A DNA stretch of 32,723 bases from contig JAGXBG010000006.1 in assembly GCA_018971215.1 (NCBI GenBank), positions 1-32,723 of the forward strand, in the 5' to 3' direction. Under the pieces are notes generated by a model. It was not told the origin of the DNA and searched no databases. It saw only the letters and a list, made by a program, of their open reading frames with translations. The stretch is from Alphaproteobacteria bacterium. GTDB taxonomy: Bacteria > Pseudomonadota > Alphaproteobacteria > ATCC43930 > CGMCC-115725. Below are positions 1-8,800 of the stretch, in pieces (the first letter of the stretch is position 1; each line of letters starts with the position of its first letter). Made by a program: the position numbers and the translations under genes.

Positions 1-185
1 GCGAGGCTAAAATGGTTGGCGTAGGTCCACTGCGACTGTTCGTCGTTCCATTTGAACGCGTCGCCGGAAGCCCGATCCGGCAGCGGATAGACGTAGTCGC
101 GGGATTGAATGAGCGGCTCGTCGCTGACAAAGCAGCCGCCGACGAGCAGCGTGGCGACAAGCGCGAGACAAGGCCATGGCCGCAT
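1..185 (-). CDS. Predicted lipoprotein, 5' part only (runs off the window)
   Basis: This gene is too short for the ORF track but well supported. Reading leftward from 185, the frame begins MRPWPCLALVATLLVGGC, a short positively charged and hydrophobic signal followed by a lipobox-like VGGC with the acceptor Cys at residue 18. The start is preceded on the minus strand by GGGGGGAAGCG, a plausible ribosome binding site. Sixty-one codons are visible and no stop is reached. The mature part is polar (SDEPLIQSRDY...) with no recognisable domain. A lipoprotein signal implies export and attachment to a membrane. It lies about 40 bp downstream of map on the same strand and may be cotranscribed with it. 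Family and function are unknown. Confidence 0.7.
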   Translation of the reverse strand, partial: MRPWPCLALVATLLVGGCFVSDEPLIQSRDYVYPLPDRASGDAFKWNDEQSQWTYANHFSL

Positions 186-224
186 CGCTTCCCCCCGGTT
201 GGCGATGAGTCCTGGGGGCGAAGC

Positions 225-1058
225 CTACTGCGTATACGGCGGCTTGGTCCAGCCCTTGGGCGACAGCGTGAAGATTTCGCAGCCGGTCGCGGTCACGCCG
301 ATCGTGTGCTCGAACTGCGCCGACAGCGACTTGTCCTTGGTCACCGCGGTCCAGCCGTCGCTCAGGACCTTCACCTCGTGACGGCCGGCGTTGATCATCG
401 GCTCGACGGTGAAGAACATGCCCTCGCGCAGCGCCAGGCCTTCGCCCCGCCGGCCGAAATGCAGGATCGACGGCGCGTCGTGAAAGATGCGACCGACGCC
501 GTGACCGCAGAAATCGCGCACCACCGAGAAGCGGAAGGATTCAGCGTAGGACTGGATGGCATGACCGATGTCGCCCAGCGTTGCGCCGGGCTTGACCACG
601 GATATTCCGCGCATCATCGCCTCGTAGGTGACGTCGACCAGCTTCGCCGCCTTGACGCTGACTTTGTCGCCGACCAGGAACATGCGGCTGGTGTCGCCGT
701 ACCAGCCGTCGACGATCGGCGTCACGTCGATATTGACGATGTCGCCTTCCTCGAGCACGCGATCGCCCGGAATGCCGTGGCAGACGACGTGGTTGACCGA
801 CGTGCAGATCGAGCGCGGAAACTGACGATAGCCGAGCGGTCCGGATTTGGCGCCGTGATCGCGCGTGAAGCTCTCACAGAGCCGGTCCAATTCGTCCGTC
901 GTCACCCCCGGCTTGACGTAGGGCGTAATGTAATCGAGCAGTTCCGCGGCCAGCCGGCCGGCCTTGCGCATGGCGGCGAAATCGTCCGGCCCGTGCAGGC
1001 GGATGCGGCGCTCGCCGGGTTCGTGGTCGCGCAGGGCAGGGGAAATCTGGTCGTTCAT
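225..1058 (-). CDS. map: Methionine aminopeptidase, type I
   Basis: The product removes the initiator methionine from nascent cytosolic proteins, using a two-metal site. The 277-residue frame starting at the ATG at 1058 carries all five expected metal ligands: D111 (VNIDVTP), D122 (YGDTSRMF), H186 (GHGVGR), E219 (TVEPM) and E250 (FEHT). The spacings 11, 64, 33 and 31 match type I enzymes closely. The ORF track begins 13 codons earlier at a TTG; I prefer the ATG because the extension is not typical of the family and the resulting length is normal. The gene diverges from the DMT transporter gene with 68 bp between the starts. It is a housekeeping gene and nothing in it looks damaged. Confidence 0.95.
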   Translation of the reverse strand: MNDQISPALRDHEPGERRIRLHGPDDFAAMRKAGRLAAELLDYITPYVKPGVTTDELDRLCESFTRDHGAKSGPLGYRQFPRSICTSVNHVVCHGIPGDRVLEEGDIVNIDVTPIVDGWYGDTSRMFLVGDKVSVKAAKLVDVTYEAMMRGISVVKPGATLGDIGHAIQSYAESFRFSVVRDFCGHGVGRIFHDAPSILHFGRRGEGLALREGMFFTVEPMINAGRHEVKVLSDGWTAVTKDKSLSAQFEHTIGVTATGCEIFTLSPKGWTKPPYTQ

Positions 1059-1126
1059 CACGCCGTCATAGGTAGTCGCTTTGCGACCCGCTCGCAAGGC
1101 GATGGGGGCGTCAGTATCATCGGCCG

Positions 1127-2185
1127 ATGACCTCGATTCGCGGCCTCAGCCGCGGCATTCCTTGCGCGCTCGGCGCGGCGGCGCTGTTCGGCGCGAGTAC
1201 GCCGTTAGCCAAGGCGCTGCTCGGCGAAATCAGCCCGTGGCTGCTGGCCGGATTGCTCTATCTCGCCTCCGGCATCGGCCTTGCCGCGATCGTCGGTTGG
1301 CGACGTTGGCGCAGCGCCGCGGAAGGCGCACCGCTGCGTGCGGCCGATCTGCCGTGGCTCATTGCGACGATTTTCGCCGGCGGCATCGGCGGCCCGGTGC
1401 TGCTGATGCTCGGCCTCGCCGAGACCCAGGCCGCGACGGCGGCGCTGCTGCTCAACCTCGAAAGCGTTTTCGCGCTGGCGATCGCCTGGCTGGTCTTCCA
1501 CGAGTTCGTCGATCTGCGGATCGGCCTCGGCGCGGCGGCCGTGGTCGCCGGCGGCGTGGTTCTGTCGTGGAGCGGACGCGCGGGCTTCGCCTGGGCCAAT
1601 TTGTGGATTGTCGCTGCCTGCTTCGCCTGGGCGATCGACGACAATCTGACGCGCAAAATTTCCGGCGTCGATCCGCTGCGTCTGACGGCGATCAAGGGCC
1701 TGGCGGCGGGTGCGGTCAACGTCGGCTTCGCGCTTGCGCGCGGCGGCAATTTTCCATCGCCGACGGCGATCGCCGGGGCCGGCATCGTCGGCTTTTTCGG
1801 ATACGGCGTGAGCTTGAGCCTGTTCGTCGTCGCACTGCGCGAACTCGGCGCGGCGCGCACCATGGCTTATTTCTCGACGGCGCCGTTCGTCGGCGCGGCC
1901 CTGGCGATCGTCGGCTTCGGCGAGCCGGTGACGGGTGCGTTTCTTGCCGCGGCCGCGCTGATGGCGGCCGGCGTCGTTCTGCATCTGACCGAACAGCACG
2001 AGCATGAGCATGTTCACGAGCCGATGGAGCACGAGCACTGGCATTGGCACGACGAACATCATCAGCATGCGCACGCGCCGAGCGATCCGCCGGGCGAGCC
2101 GCACAGCCATCGCCATGTCCATGCGCGACTGGTGCACCGCCATCCGCACTATCCGGACATCCATCACCGGCATCGGCACGGATGA
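1127..2185 (+). CDS. DMT/EamA-family transporter with histidine-rich C-terminal tail
   Basis: This is a 352-residue inner-membrane protein. Residues 1-285 form about ten hydrophobic helices with the small-residue-rich start (GAAALFGASTPLAKALL) and internal duplication typical of EamA drug/metabolite transporters; the end of the second half (ALREL.AARTMAYFSTAPFVGA) is characteristic. Residues 286-352 are a hydrophilic tail holding 24 His in 67 residues, in HxH and HH clusters mixed with Glu and Asp (for example HEHEHVHEPMEHEH). Such a tail would bind transition-metal ions in the cytoplasm or periplasm, so metal export or metal sensing is a reasonable inference, but the substrate cannot be read from sequence. 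Some other alphaproteobacterial EamA proteins carry similar tails. The start has no strong ribosome binding site. Confidence 0.85.
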   Translation: MTSIRGLSRGIPCALGAAALFGASTPLAKALLGEISPWLLAGLLYLASGIGLAAIVGWRRWRSAAEGAPLRAADLPWLIATIFAGGIGGPVLLMLGLAETQAATAALLLNLESVFALAIAWLVFHEFVDLRIGLGAAAVVAGGVVLSWSGRAGFAWANLWIVAACFAWAIDDNLTRKISGVDPLRLTAIKGLAAGAVNVGFALARGGNFPSPTAIAGAGIVGFFGYGVSLSLFVVALRELGAARTMAYFSTAPFVGAALAIVGFGEPVTGAFLAAAALMAAGVVLHLTEQHEHEHVHEPMEHEHWHWHDEHHQHAHAPSDPPGEPHSHRHVHARLVHRHPHYPDIHHRHRHG

Positions 2186-2246
2186 TGGCGCCGGCCGCGG
2201 GTCCGAGCCGATTGCCCCGGTACACGATTGGCGTTAAGGGAAACGC

Positions 2247-3011
2247 ATGAGCGATACCGCCGCGCCGGGCAAAATCTACACCGCCTGCGTTCTCGTCATC
2301 GGCAACGAAATCCTGTCCGGTCGCACCCAGGACACCAATCTTGCCTATATCGCGCAGGGCCTGGCGCAAGTCGGCGTCGTGCTCAAGGAGGCGCGCGTCA
2401 TTCCCGACGTCTGCGACACGATCGCCGCGACGGTGAACGAGCTGCGCACCAAGTACGATTATGTTTTCACGACGGGCGGCATCGGTCCGACGCACGACGA
2501 CATCACCGCCGAATGCGTCGCCAAGGCTTTCGGCGTCAAGAACGTGCTCAACCCCGAGGCGCTGGCGATCTTCCAGGCGGTGTTCAAGCCCGAGGATCTG
2601 AACGAAGCGCGGCTCAGGATGTGCCACACGCCCGAAGGCGCCGTGCTGATTCCCAATCCGGTGTCGCGCGCACCGGGATTCCGCAAGGAAAACGTCTACG
2701 TCATGGCCGGCATCCCGCGCGTGATGCAGGCGATGTTCGACGGCGTCAAACCGACCCTCAAAGGCGGCCCGCCCGTGTTGTCGCGTACGGTGGGGTGCGA
2801 TTTGCCCGAAGGGGCGGTCGCCCAGGGTCTGTCGGCGATCCAAGACCGCTATCGCGATCTCGACATCGGCTCCTATCCCGCCTTCCGCCGCGGCGGCGGC
2901 TTCTGGGTCAGCTTGGTGCTGCGCGGCCGCGATCGGGATCGACTCGATCTGGCGGCGGGCGAGGTGGCGGCGATGGTCAAGGGCCTCGGTGGCAACCCCA
3001 CCCTCGAATAG
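2247..3011 (+). CDS. MoaB/Mog-type molybdopterin-binding domain protein (CinA N-terminal-like)
   Basis: The 254-residue product matches the competence/damage-inducible protein A N-terminal family, which shares the MoaB/MogA fold. It has VLVIGNEILSGRTQDTN near residues 15-31 and the signature TTGGIGPTHDD near residue 76, the loop that binds molybdopterin or nucleotide in this fold. The C-terminal CinA deamidase domain is absent, so this is the short, single-domain form common in alphaproteobacteria. A role in cofactor or pyridine nucleotide metabolism is possible but unproven, so no symbol is given. The start is supported by AAGGGAAACGC just upstream. It follows the transporter gene after 61 bp and precedes tRNA-Leu. 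Confidence 0.85.
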   Translation: MSDTAAPGKIYTACVLVIGNEILSGRTQDTNLAYIAQGLAQVGVVLKEARVIPDVCDTIAATVNELRTKYDYVFTTGGIGPTHDDITAECVAKAFGVKNVLNPEALAIFQAVFKPEDLNEARLRMCHTPEGAVLIPNPVSRAPGFRKENVYVMAGIPRVMQAMFDGVKPTLKGGPPVLSRTVGCDLPEGAVAQGLSAIQDRYRDLDIGSYPAFRRGGGFWVSLVLRGRDRDRLDLAAGEVAAMVKGLGGNPTLE

Positions 3012-3052
3012 GCCCATTTGGGGCTGATAGGATGCCCCCTGGCCGGGGTTGT

Positions 3053-3139
3053 GCCCGCGTGGCGGAACGGTAGACGCAACGGACTTAAAATCCGTGCCGG
3101 GAAACCGGAGTGCTGGTTCAAATCCAGCCGCGGGCACCA
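3053..3139 (+). tRNA. tRNA-Leu (anticodon UAA)
   Basis: The seven-base acceptor stem GCCCGCG (3053-3059) pairs fully with CGCGGGC (3129-3135), followed by discriminator A and an encoded CCA. The anticodon stem ACGGA/TCCGT encloses the loop CTTAAAA, giving anticodon TAA at 3086-3088. A long variable arm (GCCGGGAAACCGGAG) marks a class II tRNA, and the T arm is CTGG-TTCAAAT-CCAG. The anticodon and long arm together identify Leu(UAA). ORFs on the opposite strand here are artefacts of the tRNA. Confidence 0.97.
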
Positions 3140-3450
3140 AGCTGAACCGGCATTTGCCAAGCCGCTCACTCGCTTTAGGGTAGGCGTATAAGTCATTGAT
3201 ACTATAGTTTTTATTTATACCCGTTTTGCTCCAAATTAGGGTCCGCCCAGAGAGCTATGGAAATAGCCCGTCGGGTCAGCTACTTATAGTCAAACACAAC
3301 CGAGCCACTCAGGACATCGGGGGAACGTTCGGGCGGCCGGCAAAATGCCGGAATTTCCAGATTGTATAAGCATTTAGCCGGTTTCTCTGGCTCGACTCAT
3401 AGGGCGGCACACGGATTTTGCGGGCCCGGCGCTCGCATCGGAGGGCATGA
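3140..3450. other. Intergenic stretch after tRNA-Leu, locally AT-rich
   Basis: I see no gene in these 311 bases. The part around 3180-3300 is clearly richer in A/T than its surroundings (ACTATAGTTTTTATTTATAC). A short hairpin, CCGGCA-AAA-TGCCGG, lies near 3340-3355 and is followed by AATTTCC. A low-GC segment directly after a tRNA 3' end can mark an old integration site, but I found no copy of the tRNA 3' end and no integrase fragment. The final bases hold the ribosome binding site (GGAGGG) of the next gene. Confidence 0.5.
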
Positions 3451-3930
3451 ATGAACACACGCAGCAAAGCCGCGCCCAAGAAAAAACCGGCGGCGAAGAA
3501 GGCGGCGCCGCCCCCGAAAAAGGTCGCTGCGTTGAAAAAGCCGGCCACGCCGTTGCCGTTGCCGCCGCGTCCCGGCATGCCCGCGCGGCCGCTCCCGGGT
3601 CAGCTCGCGCGGCCGATGGGTTCGGTGGCGTCGCTCGCGGCGAAACCGGCCAATGCCAAGCCCGTCACCAAGCCGGCCGTAGCGCGTCCCGGCGAGAGCC
3701 CGGCGCGCCAAGCCCTGGCACAACAGGCGGAGGAGCGGCGCAAGGCCGCAACCCGCAAGCTCTTCGCCCGACTACGGTCGCTCGAGGCGATCATCGGCGC
3801 GGATTTGCGCAAACGCGGCAGCCTGCTGCTGTCGCAGGCGGTCGATCAGTGGTACGCCGAGGCGATCAGCGCCACTGCGACCGATGTCAGCATCACCAAC
3901 GCCGCCCGGGCGGTGATTTCCCACATCTGA
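3451..3930 (+). CDS. Hypothetical protein with Lys/Ala/Pro-rich basic N-terminal tail
   Basis: The product has 159 residues and belongs to no family I recognise. Residues 1-90 are low-complexity and strongly basic (APKKKPAAKKAAPPPKK, then repeated PxxP and AKP segments), resembling histone H1-like or linker tails that contact nucleic acid. Residues 90-159 look folded, with a helical segment EERRKAATRKLFARLRSLEAIIGADLRK and a short Ala/Thr-rich end. There is no signal peptide or membrane segment. Two ATGs overlap at 3447 and 3451; the 3451 frame is chosen because GGAGGG at 3440-3445 is ideally spaced and the frame has the compositional bias of a real protein. A nucleoid-associated or RNA-binding role is only a guess. 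It converges with ctpA. Confidence 0.7.
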   Translation: MNTRSKAAPKKKPAAKKAAPPPKKVAALKKPATPLPLPPRPGMPARPLPGQLARPMGSVASLAAKPANAKPVTKPAVARPGESPARQALAQQAEERRKAATRKLFARLRSLEAIIGADLRKRGSLLLSQAVDQWYAEAISATATDVSITNAARAVISHI

Positions 3931-3957
3931 GCCAACGCCGTTCGCGCGGCCGTTGGC
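3931..3957. terminator. Hairpin between convergent genes, possible bidirectional terminator
   Basis: GCCAACG-CCG and CGG-c-CGTTGGC form a ten-pair stem with one bulged C and a six-base loop, placed directly after the stop of the Lys-rich gene and 30 bp past the end of ctpA on the other strand. There is no T-run on either side, so intrinsic termination would be weak. Confidence 0.4.
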
Positions 3958-3987
3958 CTTCGACGTTGCGGCGCATTCGCGTCGCGC

Positions 3988-5412
3988 TTAGCGCGCGGCG
4001 GTGTGCTCGTCGGTGCGGAACAACGCCAGGCCGCGCAGCAGATCGACCGCACGCACGAACTGATAGTCGCTGTCGGTGGCGATCAGGTTGGGTTCGAGCG
4101 CGGCGTTGGCCGGCACCGGCAACGGCTTGGCGCCGGGCGGGAGAGAAGCGCCCGGTGCGGCCGCAGGCTTCGTCGTCGACTTGTCGCCCTTGGCGGGCAT
4201 CGCCGGCGTCGCGGCGGCCTCGGGCGGGGCGCTGCCGTCGGGGTTCTTGAGTGCGCCTTTGAGGTCTTCTTCGCGGATCACCGGGCCGAGCGCGATCTTC
4301 TCGATCTTGGCCGGCGGCACGACGACGTCGGGTTCGATGCCGGTGCCCTGGATCGAGCGACCCGACGGCGTGTAGTAGAGCGCGGTGGTGAGGCGGATGG
4401 CGCCGCCGCTTTCTTTCACCGGCAGGATGGTTTGTACCGAGCCTTTGCCGAATGAACGCGTGCCCATGATCACCGCGCGGTGCATGTCTTGCAGTGCGCC
4501 GGCAACGATCTCGGACGCCGACGCCGAGCCGCCGTTGACCAGCACCACCATCGGCACGTCGGCCGGCACCAGATCCTTGCCCGCCTCGGCGTTGTAGCTG
4601 TGGTTGTCGCCAGCGACGCGACCCTTGATCGAGACAATTTCGCCCTTCGGAACGAAGGTGTTGGCGACGGCCACCGCTTCGTTGAGCAGGCCGCCCGGGT
4701 TGTTGCGCAGGTCGAGCACCACGCCGGCAAGGTGGTTCTTCGACTTGGCGTTCAAATCCTTGATCGCCGTCGCCAGCGCGCCGCCGGCGCGCTCGGAGAA
4801 AGTGCTGATGCGGATGTAGCCGATATTGTCGTCGACGAGGCGCGACTTCACCGGATCGACCTTGATGTCGGCCCGCGTCAGCGTCAGTTCGAAGGGCTGC
4901 ACGCCTTGGCGGCGCATGGTCAGCGTCACCTTGCTGCCGATCGCACCGCGCAGCTTGTCGACCGCTTGCGACAGCGTCATTTCGCTCACCGGCGCGCGGT
5001 CGATGGCGACGATGAGGTCGCCGGGCAGGACGCCGGCCTTGGCGGCGGGCGTGTCGTCGATCGGCGACACCACCTTCACCGCGCCGTCTTCCATCGTCAC
5101 CTGCATGCCGAGGCCGCCGAATTCGCCTCGGGTCTGCGCCATCATGTCCTTGAATTCTTTGGCGTCCATATAGCTCGAATGCGGATCGAGCGCGGCCAGC
5201 ATGCCCTGAATGCTGCCTTCGACCAGCTTCTGGTCGGGCACCGGCTTGACGTAGTTCGCCTTCACCTCGTTGAAGACTTCGGTGTAGAGCGCGAGCATCT
5301 TGGACGCGCTTGCCTGTTCGGGTGCGGCGATGGTCACGCCGGCCGCGAAGGCGGCGATGACGAGGACGGCGCTGCCGGCGCCGAGCAGGAAATAACGCAG
5401 CGAGCGGTTCAT
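3988..5412 (-). CDS. ctpA: C-terminal processing protease, S41A family (CtpA-like)
   Basis: This is a 474-residue periplasmic serine protease that trims C-termini of exported proteins. Residues 8-30 form a single hydrophobic export or anchor segment. A PDZ domain spans about residues 95-170 (GGLGMQVTMEDG; AGVLPGDLIVAID). The catalytic domain contains DLRNNPGG, the serine motif GSASASE (S298) and FGKGSVQ (K323); the Ser-Lys distance of 25 equals that known for the Prc dyad. After about residue 400 the sequence becomes Ala/Pro-rich. The start at 5412 is fixed by an ATGA overlap with the upstream cupin stop and by the signal segment; the longer ORF-track start reads an unrelated frame through the cupin gene. 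Translation is probably coupled to the cupin. Confidence 0.93.
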   Translation of the reverse strand: MNRSLRYFLLGAGSAVLVIAAFAAGVTIAAPEQASASKMLALYTEVFNEVKANYVKPVPDQKLVEGSIQGMLAALDPHSSYMDAKEFKDMMAQTRGEFGGLGMQVTMEDGAVKVVSPIDDTPAAKAGVLPGDLIVAIDRAPVSEMTLSQAVDKLRGAIGSKVTLTMRRQGVQPFELTLTRADIKVDPVKSRLVDDNIGYIRISTFSERAGGALATAIKDLNAKSKNHLAGVVLDLRNNPGGLLNEAVAVANTFVPKGEIVSIKGRVAGDNHSYNAEAGKDLVPADVPMVVLVNGGSASASEIVAGALQDMHRAVIMGTRSFGKGSVQTILPVKESGGAIRLTTALYYTPSGRSIQGTGIEPDVVVPPAKIEKIALGPVIREEDLKGALKNPDGSAPPEAAATPAMPAKGDKSTTKPAAAPGASLPPGAKPLPVPANAALEPNLIATDSDYQFVRAVDLLRGLALFRTDEHTAAR

Positions 5413-5750
5413 GATTTGCCTACCAGATTGAAATCGTACGCGCCGACCCCTTGCAGGATGGCGAACTTGCAGCGGCCGCCGTCCTTGCCGGCGACGTGGT
5501 GCGCGCGCTTGGGCGGCACCACGGCCGTCTGGCCGGGGCCAATCTCGAGATGCGCAGTGGGCGCTCGGGTTTCGACCACGGTGACGCCCTCCATGCCGAA
5601 ATACGTGTCGGACACGTTCGTGTGCCAATGCCAGGGAATGTCCTGTCCGGCACCGACGGTGAACACGGTCATGCGCAAATCGGGGGTGTCCGCCAGCACG
5701 TCGACGGCTTCAATCGTATAAGGCCGTTTGAACGGCGATGGCGCGGTCAT
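5409..5750 (-). CDS. Small cupin-domain protein
   Basis: The 113-residue product is a single cupin barrel. Motif 1 appears as GQDIPWHWHTNVSDTYFGMEG, with the HxH metal ligands; the usual Glu position seems to be Asp or shifted. Motif 2 appears as PGQTAVVPPKRAHHVAG, with a further His. This would bind one metal ion in the cytoplasm, but the substrate is unknown; small cupins of this type serve as sugar or acid-binding enzymes or as stress proteins. The ribosome binding site CAGGAGATC precedes the ATG. The stop overlaps the ctpA start by 4 bp (ATGA), so the two form an operon. No functional link between a cupin and a tail-specific protease is known to me. Confidence 0.85.
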   Translation of the reverse strand: MTAPSPFKRPYTIEAVDVLADTPDLRMTVFTVGAGQDIPWHWHTNVSDTYFGMEGVTVVETRAPTAHLEIGPGQTAVVPPKRAHHVAGKDGGRCKFAILQGVGAYDFNLVGKS

Positions 5751-5800
5751 GATCTCCTGGCCAGGCTGTCAGCTTAGCCCGCTGCGCTGCCGCCGCAAAG

Positions 5801-8800
5801 TCATTCTGCCGCGTGCGCGGCCGGTGCAGGGGCACGGAACGCCGCCAGCAGCGCCGCTTCGCGCGCCTTGGCGACGACGATTGCGCGTTCCTTGACGTGG
5901 CCGAAGCCGCGGATGCGTTCGGGAACGCGCGCGATCTCGACCGCAAGATTATGGTTAGCGGGCGTGAGATTGGCGCTCAGTTCGGTCACGATCGCGCGAT
6001 ATTCGTCGATCAGACGCCGTTCCATCCGTCGCTCCGGCGTGCGGCCGAACGGATCGAACGATGTGCCGCGCAGGAATTTAAGCCGCGCCAACAGCTTGAA
6101 CGCGGTAAAGGCCCACGGGCCGAAAGCGCGCTTCTGTAGCTCGCCGGTGACGGGATCGCGCTTCGCGAAGGTCGGCGGCGCGAGATGGAATTGAAGCCGA
6201 TAGTTGCCGGCGAACTGGTGCCGCAGCTCTTTGAGAAACGTGCCGTCGGTATAGAGCCGCGCGACCTCGTATTCGTCCTTGTAGGCCATCAGCTTGAAAA
6301 GATTTTCCGCGACGGCTTCGGCGAGCGTCGTGCCGTGACCGAGCCGCGCGCGCTCGGCGCGTTCGACGCTGGCGACGAAGTCGCGATAGTTTGCCGCGTA
6401 GCCTGCATCCTGGTAGCGCGCGAGGAACGCGGCGCGGCGTTCGACCAGCGCGGCAAGACCCTTGGGCGCTTGCGGCGTCGCCTCGGATACGGGATGCACC
6501 AGCGCCTCAACGCGCGCATGGTCGTGCGCAGTCAAGCGTCCCCAGGCGAGCGCGTGCTTGTTCATCTCGACGGCGACGCCGTTCAATTCGACGGCGCGTT
6601 CGATCGCCGCGGCGCTCAGCGGCACCAACCCGCGCTGCACGGCGTATCCCAGCAGGAACAGGTTGGCGGCGATGCTGTCGCCCAGGAGCGCCGTCGCGAT
6701 GCCGGTGGCGTCGACAAAGTCGGTGCAGGATTCGCCGGCGGCATTCTTGATCGCCTTGGTCAGCGCCGCGGTCTCGAAATCGACGTCCGGATTCATCACG
6801 AAGGCGGCGGTCGGCTGATAGTCGCTGTTGACGACGCAACGCGTCACGCCGTGCTCGATCCGCGCCAGCGCCGTCGCGCTCGCCGTGACCACCATGTCGC
6901 AGCCGAGCACCAGATCGGCACCCCCGGCGGCGACGCGCACGGCATGCAGATCGTCGGGCTTGGGCGCGAGGCGCACATGGCTCAGCACCGCGCCGTTCTT
7001 TTGCGCGAGGCCGGTGAAGTCGAGCACCGAACAGCCTTTGCCTTCGAGATGCGCCGCCATGCCGAGCAGCGCGCCGACGGTAATGACGCCGGTGCCGCCG
7101 ATGCCGGCGATCAGAATGCTATAGGGCTCGCCCAGCTTCTTCGGCGCCGGTGGCGGCAGCGCGGCGACGTGCTCGGCGATCGAGCGCAACTGCCGGTGTT
7201 TGGCTTCGAGCCGACGCAGCTCGCCGCCGTGCACGGTGACGAAGCTCGGGCAAAAGCCGTTGAGGCAGGAGAAATCCTTGTTGCAGCTCGATTGATCGAT
7301 GGTTCGTTTTCTGCCGAACTCGGTCTCGAGCGGCTTCACCGCGACGCAGTTCGATTTCTCCGAACAGTCGCCGCAGCCTTCGCACACCGCCTCGTTGATG
7401 AACACACGCTTGGCCGGATCGGGATACGTGCCGCGTTTGCGGCGGCGGCGTTTCTCGGCCGCGCAGGTCTGGTCGTAGATCAGGATGGTTAGACCTGCAA
7501 TGTCGCGCAACTCCCGTTGAACGGCGTCGAGCTCGTCGCGATGGCGCACCGTCACGTCGTTGGCGAAGGTGCCGCTCGGATATTTGTCGGGCTCGTCGGT
7601 GACGACGACGATCTGCTTGGCGCCTTCGGCGGCGACCTGGCGCGCGATCTGGCCGACGCTGAGTTGGCCTTCGACCGGCTGGCCGCCGGTCATCGCCACC
7701 GCGTCGTTGAAGAGGATCTTGTAGGTGATGTTGACGCCGGCGACAGCGGCGGCGCGGATCGCCAGCAGGCCGGAATGCGAATAGGTGCCGTCGCCCAGAT
7801 TCTGGAAAACGTGTTTGTCCTCGGTGAACGGCGCCTGGCCGATCCAGGCGGCGCCTTCGCCGCCCATGTGGCTGTAGGTCGACGTCGCGCGCGGCATCCA
7901 GATCGTCATGAAATGACAGCCGATGCCGGCGAGCGCGCGGCTGCCTTCGGGCACGCGCGTCGAGGTGTTGTGCGGACAGCCGGCGCAGAAATAGGGCAGG
8001 CGCACCGATTTGTGGCCGGCGTCGGCGACCGCCTCGAACGACAGCAGCCGCTGCAATCGTTGTTCGATTTCCGGCGTCGCGGCGTCGAGCCGCTTGAGCC
8101 GCGTCACCAGCGCCTGCGCCACCATCGTCGGCGTCAGCTCGCCGGCACTCGGCAGCAGCGGCGCGCCGCTCTCGTCGGTCTTGCCGACGATGCGCGGCCG
8201 GCGCGACGCGTCGAGATTGTAGAGCGCGCGCATCAACTGATCTTCGATGAAGCCGCGCTTCTCCTCGACGACGAAAACCTCCTCGAGCCCGTCGGAAAAG
8301 CGTCGCGCACCGTCGGCTTCGAGTGGCCAGACCATGCCGACCTTGTAGAGCCGCAGGCCGAGTTTCAGGCATTGCGCCTCGCTCAGTCCGAGATCGTCGA
8401 GCGCCTGCCGCAGATCGAGATAGGCTTTGCCCGCCGCCATGATTCCGAGCCGAGCGCGCAGCGGCGCGAACACCAGACGGTCGAGCGGATTGGTGCGGGT
8501 GAAGGCGGCGACTGCCGCCATCTTCGGTCCGTGCAGCCGGCGCTCCTGATCCAATGGCGTGTCGGGCCAACGGATGTTGAGCCCGCCCGGCGGCATCTCG
8601 AAGTCGGCCGGCGTCGTCAGCCTCAGGCGCTGCGGGTCGATGGTGATCGAGGCCGAGCTTTCGACCGCCTCGGAGATTGCCTTGAATCCAGTCCACACGC
8701 CGGCGAAGCGCGACAGCGCGAAACCATAGAGGCCGTAATCGATGTATTCCTGCACCGTCGCCGGATTGAGCAGCGGCATCATCGCCGCCAGGAACATCTG

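Noticed and set aside
1716-3196. Minus-strand ORFs (1716..3140 and 2873..3196) with peptides like GFEPALRFPGTDFKS and PRLDLNQH
   Set aside because: They are translations of the antisense strand of tRNA-Leu, a well-known source of false protein annotations, extended through the CinA-like and transporter genes in shadow frames.
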